Source: Stenogyne calaminthoides
Lineage: Eukaryota; Streptophyta; Magnoliopsida; Lamiales; Lamiaceae
Length of the DNA: 64,000 nt
Direction: 5' to 3'
NCBI GenBank assembly: GCA_037126765.1
Contig: JBBCBC010000037.1
Location: forward strand, 7,135,263 to 7,199,262
Position numbers and translations under genes: made by a program. The notes beneath the pieces were generated by a model. It did not search any database, was not told the DNA's origin, and saw only the letters and a list, made by a program, of their open reading frames with translations. Shown here one piece after another: positions 21,725-33,035 of the stretch (positions are counted from its first letter, which is position 1; each line of letters begins with the position of its first letter).

Positions 21725-23965
21725 ATGGGTCTCCAAGAAAATGGGAATGGAAATGCCCAAAAATACAGGAAAATACACGAGGTTGTTTCCGTTGGTTTGG
21801 ATAATGGAAACAAAATCAACAGCAGCAGCTCAAGCTATGTTATGATGTACGCTATATTTGCTTCTCTCAATTCTGTGCTTCTTGGCTATGGTTAGTTTCA
21901 TCTTGATTTGCCTTATTGTTTCTGTGTTTATCACTCTTAAAATGGGCTTACTTTAGGCTTCATAATGTTCTTGATTCTTTATTGATGTTCTGTTAGTTGA
22001 TTCAAACACCTTGGTCGGTAGCCTGATGCAACAACTAAAGGGCTAGATCTGTTTTTTATTTCACTAGGAAACTGAATTTGACGTTGAAATTCAGAATTAT
22101 GAAAGTTAAAATGCCAAATCTGTGTGAACTAGGAAAATTAAGTGCAAGATTATGTTTATTGCATCAATGACATAAATCCTTCACAAATTTTAGCTTTCTT
22201 TCATAGTAGATTACTTTATAGTGTATATTGAGTAAGATCTCTGATTTGTCTTTTTATGATTCTTCCAAAATAATGTGTTAAGCTTCCTGAACCAGCATTC
22301 TTCCTCTTGTTTATGTTATACGAAAAAGAAAGGCTTTTTTCAGTAGCTATGCCGTTTCTTTTTGGGAAATACTAACATGATATATATTTTAGAATTGGTC
22401 TTACAGTGCAACTGATTCACAACTATCACTTTGGTATAAAAACTAGTACTTTGAACGAAACAACTAATAAGGTTTAAAATTACATACAAAATGCAAACCA
22501 GATGCATGATCAAACTTGTTTACATAAGACTTTGCCTTTTCTTGAACTGCATTGTGTTGTGTCCGTTTGATGAATTACTAAAGAATGCAATTTGCTGATT
22601 TGCAGATGTGGGGGTAATGAGTGGAGCCATTTTGTTCATTCAAGAGGACTTGAAGATCACCGAGGTTCAAGAAGAAGTATTCGTTGGAATCTTGAGCATA
22701 ATTTCTCTATTCGGAAGTTTAGCAGGAGGTAAAACATCGGATGCCATCGGTAGAAAATGGACAATGGCTTTTCAGCCTTAATATTTCAGTCAGGTGCTGC
22801 TATAATGGCTCTTGCCACATCATTCACAATCCTAATGATCGGTAGGCTTTTGGCTGGAATCGGGATCGGTTTTGCCATCATGATTGCACCAGTATATATA
22901 GCAGAAATTGCACCTACTGTCACAAGAGGTTCATTCACTTCCTTCCCTGAAATTTTCATAAATTTAGGCATCCTCCTTGGTTACATTTCGAATTACGTCT
23001 TTTCTGGATTACCCTTCCACATGAACTGGAGGATCATGCTAGCTGTAGGGATACTTCCGTCAATTTTCATAGTCGGTGCCCTGTTTGTTATCCCCGAATC
23101 ACCCCGTTGGCTAGTGATGAAAAACCGTATGGATGAAGCCCGTATTGTGCTATTAAAAACAATTGAAAATTCAAGTGAAGTTGATGAAAGGCTTGTGGAG
23201 ATACGAGAAGCTGCAAGGCCTATGACCGACGAAAATAAAGCAGTATGGCGGGAGATGCTGAACCCTACACCTGGCGTTAGACGGATGCTGATAACGGGAT
23301 GTGGGGTCCAGATTTTCCAACAAATAACCGGCATTGATGCAACTGTGTACTACAGCCCTACCATTTTCAAGAATGCCGGGATCAAAGGAAACACTCAGCT
23401 TCTAGCTACAACCGTTGCTGTTGGATTTACGAAGACATGCTTCATTATGGTCGCTATATTGCTCATCGATAAAGTTGGCAGGAAGCCACTGCTTTACGTG
23501 AGCACAATTGGAATGACTGTCTGTTTGTTCACTTTAGGCCTCACGCTTACTTTTTTGGGTAATAGTAGTTTCGGTATTGCATTAGCTATACTATGTGTGT
23601 GTGGAAACGTCGCTTTCTTTTCTATTGGCATTGGTCCTATATGTTGGGTGGTTTAGTCTGAGGTTTTCCCTCTAAGGCTCCGAGCTCAGGCATCTGCTCT
23701 CGGCTCTGTTGGAAGTAGGGTGAGTAGTGGCCTCATTGCAATGTCTTTTCTGTCCGTTTCTGATGCGATAACAGTTGGAGGAACGTTTTTAGTGTTTGCT
23801 GCGATTTCAGTTGTTTCTGTTGTTTTTGTTCACAAGTGTGTACCAGAGACGAAGGGGAAATCGTTGGAGCAAATCGAAATGCTCTTCCAGAACGATAGTT
23901 ATTGGCGAGAAGGTGAAGAAGTGGAGCTTGAAGATGTGAAGCATCTGATAGAAAACCAGTCCTAG
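21725..23965 (+). pseudogene. Polyol/monosaccharide transporter (PLT-like), two lesions
   Basis: Exon 1 is 21725-21890 (MGLQENGNGN..., first membrane segment ending SVLLGYD) and exon 2 is 22606-23965, joined across a phase-1 GT/AG intron (DVGVMSGAILFI). The product would be an H+-coupled sugar-alcohol/sugar symporter of the major facilitator superfamily at the plasma membrane, about 510 residues, with GRKW, PESPRWLV, QQITGIDATVYYSP, DKVGRK and PETKGKSLEQIE motifs and 12 expected helices. Two lesions interrupt it: a 1-bp deletion near 22770 (WTMA then out of frame; the frame resumes at SALIFQSG) and a TAG at 23654-23656 where GPICWVV is followed by SEVFPLRLRAQASA. Splice sites and the C-terminus are intact, so it is either recently dead or affected by sequence error. 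Confidence 0.85.
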
Positions 23966-24519
23966 CAAAACAAGCTTGTATATTGATGTATATATACATT
24001 ATAGATGTTATTTTTTTGAAACTATACACTGTTGTGTTACTACTGATATATATATACAATAAATCAATTTCTGGCAGATTTCTGTAAAATTTAACTTGCA
24101 TCAATGTAGCAACTGTAGAGAACTACAAATTCTTGTACTTCAATTTTACAGCTCAAATAGACAAATACTCTGCAGTGATGGTGACTTAACAAAATCTTTT
24201 TATAAGATGGCCAGAAAGCGAAATAACTTGATGAGCACATGCATGAAAAGAGACGAAAAGGATTGGCCACCATAATATGGTGTTTCTCATTCACATAAAT
24301 GTCAACCCCAAGTAGTTGGTATTGTCTATGAGTGTCTTTGCTTGTTTGTCAGTGATGGAGATTCTTTAGAGAAAAAAAAATGAGACGGTCTCACGATGGG
24401 CGGAAAAGATAACGTTATTAACGCTTTTTGAGAGGGTGGTGTTGATTTGTCTTGGTTACAGTCTTGCCGCTCATACTGTACCTGTCTCACCACTTGACTA
24501 ACTTGTGTGCTGTAAGATT
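23966..24519. other. Convergent intergenic region, 3' flanks
   Basis: Lies between the tails of the polyol transporter and the glycosyltransferase. AT-rich, with no coding sequence recognised. Confidence 0.5.
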
Positions 24520-24736
24520 TGCATGACTAATCTACTAGCATTCATCACTTTCTCATGGAGCAAAACCAATTGCCACCAACCAGAATTCATAAACCAGTAA
24601 GTATTAAGTTAAAGAAATATGTAAACAGAACCAAGAAATATTTTTGAGGCAACAAAATTGTGTGTAGAAAACAGACTCTAATTGATGAAATGAAAAATAT
24701 GGTAATTTGAAAAACAATTAAGCACTCACTGTATGC

Positions 24737-26044
24737 TCAGGATGACACCAATTGAGTCGAATTTCTGAAAAAACTGGAACTGAACATTATGTGCTGAATG
24801 ATGCTTCCTTTTTTAACCTTTAACTTTCTACTCTGCTTATTCCAGAGATGAACTGCAAAGCTTTGGCTCTGAATTTGTCTCAGCTTTTCAAGCAGCCATT
24901 TCGAGTGCCTCAAACTTTTCGGCCCCTGAAAAAGGCTCCCGATTTTACTCCAATCCACAGGGTAAAACGCCCTAGGTGGCAAAACGGTGAGATTGAATCC
25001 AGGCCGTCCGTTCAATCTCTTAACAACTCTTGAAACCAAGTACGGTCCATTGTGACCCCATTTATTTCCGTTGAATGTTAATGCAAACTCTTCGATAAAT
25101 TTTAGCAGCACCGGATGCCCTTTATCGAAGATCATAACAGCATTATTCAACCTCGTCCATTTTCTTGTACCATGATCAATAGTCTGAGCTCCAATCACAT
25201 TCTTCAGCTCCCCAAAATTCTTCAAAATAATTATATCCGTGTCTAAATAAATCCCACCGAACCTGTACAAGAGCCCCATTCTAAGCAAATTCGAGAGGTT
25301 CTGACCTAAAGAAACCCCACCAGGATTTACATTTCCGCGCTTTAACCGCTTGTACCAAGCTTGAGCAGCGGTGTTCTTGAACAGAAAATTGTAATCCGGA
25401 GAAATTGCTGCAACTTTAAACCCCTTATCCAAAAAGGGTGTCAATATCTGCATCCCTTTTCTTGAATCCATCGAATTCGAGACGATGAGCAAGCATCCAT
25501 TCGGATGTGCCTTGAACAAACTTTCCAGGCAAAACATCTCCCTATTTCCAAAAGACTCCACTGAAGAAATCCAAGTCATGAAAAATCGAAACTTGCATGA
25601 AGATTCCGATGAATTGGCTTCGAAAAACCTCATCACTCTACCTTCAAACTCCTTCACAGGTTGAGACCTCAGAAACCTCACAGCATTCTTGTACTTTCTC
25701 CTTCTTTTGTGATGGTACATTTTGGTTCTGTTCGTCGAAACCATCAAGTTTTGATCTTTATGCAAAAGAGGCAAACGCGTGTTCCAGTTTAAGCTCAAGC
25801 TTTCTTCTTTCACCGTATTTGATGGCAGTTTTGTTGAAGAAGGCACCGAATAAAGCTCTCTCTTTTTCCAGGCGGCCTGGTCGGGCCGGGCTTTTGTTGG
25901 GAAAGGGAGGTGGATGCAGAATATAGCGGCACTGTTGTAAGCTAAAAGACAAATGAAAAGAAGAGAAACAAAAGCATAGAAAGATTTCTGGCTTCTTTGA
26001 CAATGGAAAATAAGCTGAGAATGGAAACTGAAAATAATTTCCAT
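24737..26044 (-). CDS. Alpha-1,4-glycosyltransferase family protein (DXD, Gb3-synthase-like)
   Basis: Single uninterrupted frame of 435 residues from 26044. A short cytoplasmic N-terminus is followed by one hydrophobic segment at about 22-46 (SFYAFVSLLFICLLAY), giving a type II Golgi topology. The catalytic region has FFMTWISSVESFGNRE (154-169), then GGIYLDTDIIIL with the metal-binding DXD at 268-270, typical of the sugar-binding DXD glycosyltransferase family. The C-terminal conserved region has WGHNGPYLVSRV (329-340), FYPVDW and HLWNKQSRK (399-407), matching the alpha-1,4-glycosyltransferase conserved domain. The donor and acceptor cannot be read from sequence. It is convergent with the polyol transporter. 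A decayed copy of its 3' end lies at 14030-14420. Confidence 0.9.
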   Translation of the reverse strand: MEIIFSFHSQLIFHCQRSQKSFYAFVSLLFICLLAYNSAAIFCIHLPFPTKARPDQAAWKKRELYSVPSSTKLPSNTVKEESLSLNWNTRLPLLHKDQNLMVSTNRTKMYHHKRRRKYKNAVRFLRSQPVKEFEGRVMRFFEANSSESSCKFRFFMTWISSVESFGNREMFCLESLFKAHPNGCLLIVSNSMDSRKGMQILTPFLDKGFKVAAISPDYNFLFKNTAAQAWYKRLKRGNVNPGGVSLGQNLSNLLRMGLLYRFGGIYLDTDIIILKNFGELKNVIGAQTIDHGTRKWTRLNNAVMIFDKGHPVLLKFIEEFALTFNGNKWGHNGPYLVSRVVKRLNGRPGFNLTVLPPRAFYPVDWSKIGSLFQGPKSLRHSKWLLEKLRQIQSQSFAVHLWNKQSRKLKVKKGSIIQHIMFSSSFFRNSTQLVSS

Positions 26045-27830
26045 ATATACTTCGAATAAAGATTGGTTTCAGTTATTTTTTATGAGTCAGATATAGAGAA
26101 GAATGAAGAGAACGCATTCTTGATCTTGATCAAAACTCTCTGTGTGTGGGATAGTACTTGTAAGTTTGTTATGAGCCTTTTGAAGTAAGAAAAGTTTTCC
26201 AGATTAGAAAGTGTCTGAATTTGTTCATCTGATGCGGAAAAACTCCTATTTGGACTGGGACTAGGAGTATATATTCTTTCCTCATATATAGCTAGTACAT
26301 ATGACGTGTAATGATAAAAAAAAATGAAAAAATCGTGTGGGAAATATGATCCAAAATTGAGGCGGCTTTGGCCAATGCAAAGTTGGTCTGATTGCTTTAT
26401 CCAAAAAAAATATATATATATCATTTGTTACTAAGAAAGAAATAAAATCTAGCAAGTATGTAATAATTATATGCATAAACCATTGACTAATACAATACAA
26501 ATACTTCATGTAAGCGGATTATATGGAAATCTCCCATTTCTTCTTAATTGCATTGGATAGAATTGATACAACCAGGAGTAATGTAGTATTATCATGCTGA
26601 CAAACGCAGACAGAGTTATTGATACAATTATGGTTGTCTCGATTAGGTAAAATGTGTTATTTGATTATGGCAAATTTCATTTTTTTATTTAATTTAGTGC
26701 AACAACGCAGCATGATCTCAACGAAATTAATGTTGAGGGCACATGTAAATCGAATCGCTAGAAGAGCGACTTTAGTTTAGTACTACTATTATTGATCTGC
26801 AGCTGAAGTCGCACTTCAAATATTTGTGTTATAAATAACCATCTGGCTAATCTCACAGGCCATAACATTAATAATAATCAAAACCAGATACATTTCTTAC
26901 TCTACCTTGCATTAACTCAAAACAAGCTGCCAGGAAGAAACATCGATGGTTTCTCCATCACTTTCCAAAACTTACAAACTTTTTACCTATGAGATGAAGT
27001 TTTAAAATAAGGTATCTTTCAGCGGGAAAGATTACGAAGAAGTTCAATTTAATTTTAATGTAGTTGGTAATGGAGATGTCGATGAATGATTTTGATAGTT
27101 AATGAGAATAAAACACATTCATATTGGAATAACGCGACTCAAAAATCGTTAACAATTCTCTCCCTTCCGAAAATTATTTCTCCTTAATTATTCCACAACC
27201 AACAATCATTTTTTGTTCCTACTTATTCCAAGATTAGAACATAACACCAGGAATATAACCTTCAACCTCATTGTAATCCACTATTCAATTATTCTCATTC
27301 CGAAAATTATTTCTCCTTAACTATTCCACAACCAACAATCATTTTTTGTTCCTACTTATTCCAAGATTAGAACATAACACCAAGAATATAACCTTCAACC
27401 TCATTGTAATCCACTATTCAATTATTCTCATTATCATTCTCATTATCATGCACATGGATTAACCAAATGCCCCCTAAAAATTCATCTGTTTCCTAGTAAA
27501 ATAGGCCATTTGAAATCAGTAGCATAACCAAGTTGACAACCTTGAGGCATCATATACTATCTATTACCTCAAGTCAACCAAGTTTCACCCATACCCCAAT
27601 AATCCCAATTTGCCAAAAGGATCTTAAATTATCAACCCTATCATAGTGGGATGCATCATGTAAATAAAACATTAAAGAAAGGGAATGGAAGATTGAAAGC
27701 AGTTGAAAGGCCAAACACCACTCTTAAGTTCACAGAAAGAAAGGAACAAAAAACAATCCAATAAAAGAAGCTAATCTGAAATGTTGACACACTTTATCCA
27801 CAACAAAATAGCAGCACAAACAGACTCTAC
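26045..27830. other. Intergenic between glycosyltransferase and VIP5
   Basis: Contains the glycosyltransferase 5' flank, a 133-bp tandem repeat (27167-27432), and the VIP5 3' UTR near 27830. Short ORFs here have no recognisable motif. Confidence 0.5.
27167..27432. repeat. 133-bp tandem direct repeat, two units
   Basis: CCGAAAATTATTTCTCCTTA starts at 27167 and again at 27300. The units are nearly identical and each ends in CCACTATTCAATTATTCTCAT. Confidence 0.95.
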
Positions 27831-29699
27831 TCACAGCAGCCCCCTTCGTCTCTTGTAGTCGCTGACGGTCAAGGTCAGCGCATGTCTCCTCCCATCATTA
27901 TCAGGAACTTTAACCCCATAAATAGCTTCAACCATCTGTTTTCTAGCCATATATCCAGCTTGAGCTCCTTGTGGCCCACCGAGCATCTGAAGGGTGGCCA
28001 ACGAAATAGGCAATTCAAAATTATGCAGTAAATGGGATTCAGTTCCTTGATCAACCGGAGCACTCGTATCCACCAACTTACCTGCACCAGCGGCAGCTTC
28101 CAGAGCCGCAGCTGTAGCCACCACTCCAGACTCAGCTATAACTGTACCTCCATTAACAGTAGGCACAGCCACAACTGTTTCTTCATTTGCAGCTTCTTCT
28201 CCTCGGTTGTTTGCCACATAATAATTCCTCGATCTTGTCCATCTTCTAGAAAAGGGATCATATCCAGCCTCACCAGATTTCAAGCTGCTATTCACTGGCT
28301 TCAATTCCGATGCATTTCTGAAATTCTCAACCCTGTTTTTTCTGTTCATCTCTGCCAGCTTAATTGCCTTGGAATCTTTTCCCTGGGGCCGGCGGGACGC
28401 CTCCAGTTCTTTCAGCCTTGCCTTGATCCTCTCTACCTCTACGTCCTCTTCGTTCTCCTTAGCCACTTCCAAAGCCCGCCTAAGACGATCTTTCTCTGCT
28501 GCAACATTTAACGGTCTCCACGTGGCTGATTTTTTCTCCTGCAGCATCTGCTTCACAGTGGCTGCAGAGTAGACGAATGAATTCGTTTTCTGTATGGCGT
28601 CCCTCTTATCTAACACATCCTGCTTACTGGGCATGTGGCCCCCACTGCGCTCTACCTCCCTAACCCACTGATCAAATTCATCCCGTAAAGGAGGGGAATC
28701 TGAAATCATAGCCATCTGCCACCTGGCAGCAGAGCTTTCATTGCCCCAAACCACATTCAGATACTTGTGTGTGGTTTTGTTGTCAAGCTTGTATTGCCGA
28801 TCAGGGTCCGTGGCATCAACGTTTCTAACCACACAGAGCCTGTATATAGGCCCAGTCTTGGACTTCCCAATACCAACTCGAGCAAAACAACCAACAATCA
28901 ATTCATCAAAGAAGGGTTCCATGAACCATTTAGCCAGTTTTGACCTCCGAATTGTAATTTCCTTGATGTCTTCAAATGTTGGCACCTTGGACTCGGATGA
29001 TATCTTGTCATCATCACTATCAGCCATTCCACCATCACCTGAGTCTCCATCATCACTGTGCGACTCACTCTCACTCCTGCTGGAACTACTCAAGGTTGCA
29101 GCAGTGAAAGATCTCCTCTTGACAGGCGAATATCGACTGCCAGATCCCCTAGCTGCATCCCTTCTTCGTTTTACCAACTCATCCAGTGCACCTGCCCTTT
29201 GCGCTTTTGAGCGCATGTTGCGAGTGTGCGATTTAGGGGGGCTTCCTTTTCTATCTACTCCTTTCCTTTTCTTTAACTTTTCAGTCAGATCTCGATCACT
29301 TCTCTTTGTTGCACGGTCTTCTAGAATCAATTCTCGTTGAAGCTCTGTAAGTTTCGAGAGTTTTTCCCGATCATCTTCATCCTTGTATAAATCACTCCCA
29401 ACAGAATCAATATCACTGTCACGCTCACGGCCATACTCATCGTCGCCACCTTCTTGACTACTACGATCATCATCTCTATCAGTGGGGTCCAACCTTTTCT
29501 TGAGAGGCACTTGCGAGGATGAAGGCTTTCTTTTTGTATAACCACGGTCACCATCTGAATCATCATTTTTTGAGTCACTTCCATCATCAGAATATGAACC
29601 TTTTCGTCGCCTCCTCTGCGGTGGAGATGAATGACGGTTCCTCGCAGGTGTATCTGTCCTTCCTGCTGCCTCCAGGAGCATTTTCTCTAGGTCCGCCAT
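27831..29699 (-). CDS. VIP5: RTF1 homologue of the Paf1 complex
   Basis: Intronless coding frame of 622 residues, opening MADLEKMLLEAAGR. The first 240 residues are charged and low-complexity with Ser/Asp/Arg blocks. The Plus3 domain spans roughly 241-350 (TFEDIKEITIRRSKLAKWFM, GCFARVGIGKS, YRLCVVRNVDA, YLNVVWGNESS). A basic coiled-coil-like region follows (about 390-440), and the C-terminus is RRHALTLTVSDYKRRRGLL. RTF1 acts in the nucleus within Paf1C, promoting H2B ubiquitination and H3K4 methylation during elongation; the Arabidopsis homologue VIP5 sustains FLC expression. A 5' UTR intron is likely: the donor TTTGAG/GTATGT lies at about 30602 and the acceptor TCCTCAATAG just upstream of the ATG, near 29717. 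Confidence 0.93.
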   Translation of the reverse strand: MADLEKMLLEAAGRTDTPARNRHSSPPQRRRRKGSYSDDGSDSKNDDSDGDRGYTKRKPSSSQVPLKKRLDPTDRDDDRSSQEGGDDEYGRERDSDIDSVGSDLYKDEDDREKLSKLTELQRELILEDRATKRSDRDLTEKLKKRKGVDRKGSPPKSHTRNMRSKAQRAGALDELVKRRRDAARGSGSRYSPVKRRSFTAATLSSSSRSESESHSDDGDSGDGGMADSDDDKISSESKVPTFEDIKEITIRRSKLAKWFMEPFFDELIVGCFARVGIGKSKTGPIYRLCVVRNVDATDPDRQYKLDNKTTHKYLNVVWGNESSAARWQMAMISDSPPLRDEFDQWVREVERSGGHMPSKQDVLDKRDAIQKTNSFVYSAATVKQMLQEKKSATWRPLNVAAEKDRLRRALEVAKENEEDVEVERIKARLKELEASRRPQGKDSKAIKLAEMNRKNRVENFRNASELKPVNSSLKSGEAGYDPFSRRWTRSRNYYVANNRGEEAANEETVVAVPTVNGGTVIAESGVVATAAALEAAAGAGKLVDTSAPVDQGTESHLLHNFELPISLATLQMLGGPQGAQAGYMARKQMVEAIYGVKVPDNDGRRHALTLTVSDYKRRRGLL

Positions 29700-30927
29700 T
29701 AAACCTTATCACCTATTGAGGATGAAAGAAACATTAATCATGTACTTTCTTACAAACTGATGCACCATTCATCCAGCACCAGAGAAGTAATCTATAAAAT
29801 TATAAAATTACAATATAAAAAAAATCATCATCTATCTACAGATTTCAAGTAACAGTTGTTAAGGGCGCAGGAGGGTTCCTAGCTCCCGAGGAGCAAGGGA
29901 CACGCCTTTTGTACATGGGAAGAATTACAACTTAAAAGGACATAATATTGGAGCCCTATTATTTGAGGAATAGTACAATGGCCAAATCTTATCTTAACTG
30001 AATCAAGATTTGCAATGATCTTGCTATATGAAGGAGATATAAGCTTAACTAAAAAAAGATTTTGTCAACTACTTCCTACGACAAGGAGAGAGTTGAAACA
30101 CAGCATAAGTAAAAAAAGGCAGCAGAAAAGGAGGCGCACGCCTGGGATACTGCGCCGGCCACAGCCATGAGAAGACGCAAGCCCTTGAGCCTAATACACC
30201 CTAAAGCACCTTTAACAACTATTTTTCAAGTAAAGATGCTTCTATGCCAATTTGCTGAATACACTCTCCAGAACCAATCAACTAAATAACAACTCCTCGC
30301 ACAGCTATTTAAAGAAATAGCTCTCGTTATGGACCATAAAAGTAATTTTCAAATGCAGTGCCTCGTGTTAGTTTTTCGCAGAACTTCTACACATAAGTTA
30401 CATCTCAAAGTTATTGGCAGAATAATCACACATACAGCAATGTCTCACAACATCACACAAAATCAATTATAATTATCCACATTGAAATCTAAAATAGAAT
30501 GTATCTTGCACAAAACAAAACCCACAAAATCATACAACTACATGCCAAATTATACATTACACCATGCGCAAACCCTGGAATTCGCAGATTACAGTATCAC
30601 ATACCTCAAAGTTAGAATTGAAGTGTTTTTGGAAAGGAATTAACCGCAATTCAATCCGGTTGTCGACTTTTTTACTAGGAGCAACACTTTTTTAACGGTA
30701 GGGTTGGGAAAAGATCAAAAGACGTACTAAATGGGGGAGAAGCAAAAGCGTAGGAAATCGGGAGATACTAAATGGGGGAGAAGCGAAAGAGGAGGAAATC
30801 GGGAGATGCAGAATTGGGGGCGGTTTAACAAGTCCTAAATATCAGGTCTTCTAATTTCTTGTCATTCTACTCGTTTTAGGTAATTAATTAACTCTTTTTG
30901 TTAGTTTAAATTTTATATGGATACTTT
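29700..30927. promoter_or_regulatory. VIP5 5' UTR intron and promoter region
   Basis: About 0.9 kb of probable 5' UTR intron (29717-30602) followed by the likely transcription start region. A 30-40 bp segment near 30722-30807 (ACTAAATGGGGGAGAAGC...GGAAATCGGGAGAT) is repeated in tandem. Confidence 0.45.
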
Positions 30928-32132
30928 TTAATTGCGAATAAAATTACCATATTTTCACAAATTTTAATATAATCTAAACTTTTGAATTTTAGCAAACAAA
31001 TCATCACTTTTACTCTTTTTTGCAATTTCAACATCCGACAGTTTGCTCTCTTGCTCGAAATTTAATGTGTACAAAAATTGCACCATCGTCAGTCCAGTAA
31101 GCATCCACGTCAAAAAATACTTATTAACATAATAAATAAAAATTAAAAATAAATTTATATAATATATACTAAAAATGAATTTAAAAAATAAAATAGAAAT
31201 TAAAAGAATAAAATAAAAAATGTACAAATAAAATAATTAAATGAAAATTTTAAAATAAAAAATAAAATAATCATCCTCTTCACATCTTCATTCTCGATAA
31301 AAAAAATTGATTATGCAAAAAAATTCAATTACACCAAAATCTCTTCATCTTCAAGCTAATGTTGCCTCCACTGCTGCCCACACCCACACCATCCCACCGT
31401 TGCCCCATCCCGACCCCACGTTCCTTTCGCCATCGTATCTTCACAAAGTAATCTTAATTCTGCAAAAAAAATCAAATTCTCTAAAATCTAATTACACAAA
31501 AAAAATCAACATCCAATTACACTAAAATATGTGTTGCTCCAATTACACTAAATAAAACTATTCTGTAATTAAAAAAATATAATAAAAATAAGCTCGCTAT
31601 ATATACCATGCTCCTTTACAAAAAGCGAGCTCCCATTTCGAGAGGCGAGTATAGAGTAGCGTATGTAGTGACCCAATTCACATTTCAAAATTGATTCAAG
31701 TGTTGAGGGGAGGGAATATGAATGAAAAATGGTGGTGCAGCTGAATTTTTTTTTGCATAATCAATTTTTTTTTTCGAAGATGAAGATGTGAATAGGGTGA
31801 ATATTTGTTTTTAATTTTAAATTTTGCATTTTAATTATTTCATTTGTACATATTTTATTTTATTCTCTATTTTATTTTTAAGTTCATTTTTTAGTATATA
31901 TAATATTAATTTATTTTTTAATTTTTCTTTGTTATTTTAATAAGTAATTTTTGACGTGGATGCTTATTGGGAGATGGTGTAATTTTTGTACACATTAATT
32001 TTCGGGCAAGGGGCCAAACTGCCCGAAGTTAGAATTGCAAAAAAGAGTAAAATTGATGATTTATTTATCAAAATTCAAAAGTTTAGATTAGATTGCAATT
32101 TGTGAAAATGTGGTGATTTTATTCGTAATTAA
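30928..32132. mobile_element. 1.2-kb foldback/long-TIR element
   Basis: The ends are long inverted repeats of about 390 bp. The left begins TTAATTGCGAATAAAATTAC and the right ends GATTTTATTCGTAATTAA. Matching inner landmarks include GTAAGCATCCACGTCAAAAA (left, about 31096) with TTTTTGACGTGGATGCTTAT (right, about 31949), and CATCTTCATTCTCGATAAAA with the corresponding inner right arm near 31780. The middle 420 bp is unique and no transposase is visible. Long TIRs suggest a MULE-type or foldback element, but no clear target duplication was found. Confidence 0.75.
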
Positions 32133-32457
32133 GCCTATTAAAAATAATATTAATAAAATTAAATTTATGATGTGGCTGATTTTAAAATTCAAGGATTTCT
32201 GGGCTGGGTTTGAGATATCAAGACTCAAGAGTCAAGACAGAGTCAAATTCATGTATTATTTTTCAAAATTGAATTTCAATTTGGTGCTTGATCTCTCAAT
32301 CTTCTTTTGTTCTTAAAAAAAATTAAAAAAATATAGAGATGGTTTTACGGTGAGAAAGAACATAATTTGTACATGATGTTTTAACATTTTGAAAGGAATG
32401 AGGTTTATAATTTATGCTAGATTATATTCTGTGTCTCATGTATGAGACTGTTTGATA

Positions 32458-32767
32458 CTCTCTCTGTCCTAATTTTGATTGTCCACTTTCCGTAAATAGT
32501 CGTCCTAATTTTATTTGGTTATTTCCTAAAAAGAAAATAAAGTAACTTTCAATACTATTTAATACTATTATTTCTCTCCATCAAACTCACTTTACAATAT
32601 TTAATACTATTATTTCCCTCCACCAAACTCACTTTACATCATTTAATACTACTATCTCTTACTTTTTCTTAATCTCCGTATCTACACCATTTAATACTAC
32701 TATCTTCTATTTTTTCTTAATCTCCGTGTCTACAGTAACCGGATAATAAAAAATAGGATCGAGGGAG
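32458..32767. mobile_element. Stowaway-like MITE upstream of EH-1
   Basis: The left end is CTCTCTCTGTCCTAATTTTG and the reverse complement of the right end is CTCCCTCGATCCTATTTTTT, flanked by TA at 32456-32457 and 32768-32769. The interior has a roughly 50-bp motif repeated four times (ATTTAATACTA(T/C)TAT...). It ends about 270 bp before the EH-1 start codon. Confidence 0.8.
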
Positions 32768-33035
32768 TACAAGTTTTTGTGGTTTAATATATTCGTTTCT
32801 TAAAATAAAAAGAAATAAAAAACGGCCCAAAAAATCAAATCAACTACAAGCCCAAAACAAAGGTAAAATGCGGAGAAATTTGACTCCCAGAAAGCCCAAC
32901 AACTGATGACTGTCCAGTCCATGACGCCAAAATCCAACAAAATTCCTTTTTTTTTTTTTTTTTTTTTTTTTTGACGGAAAATCCAACAAAATTCTTCAGC
33001 TTTTAAAATTGAAGAAATACCTTTCATAAAAAAAA

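Noticed and set aside
24848..25926. Plus-strand ORFs within the glycosyltransferase
   Set aside because: Shadows of the 435-codon minus-strand gene with its DXD motif.
27167..27432. The two 133-bp units and other tandem repeats considered as a CRISPR-like or satellite array
   Set aside because: Only two adjacent units, no spacers, and the genome is plainly eukaryotic.
28032..29340. Long plus-strand ORFs within VIP5
   Set aside because: They are shadows of the 622-codon VIP5 frame on the minus strand, which has clear Plus3-domain motifs.
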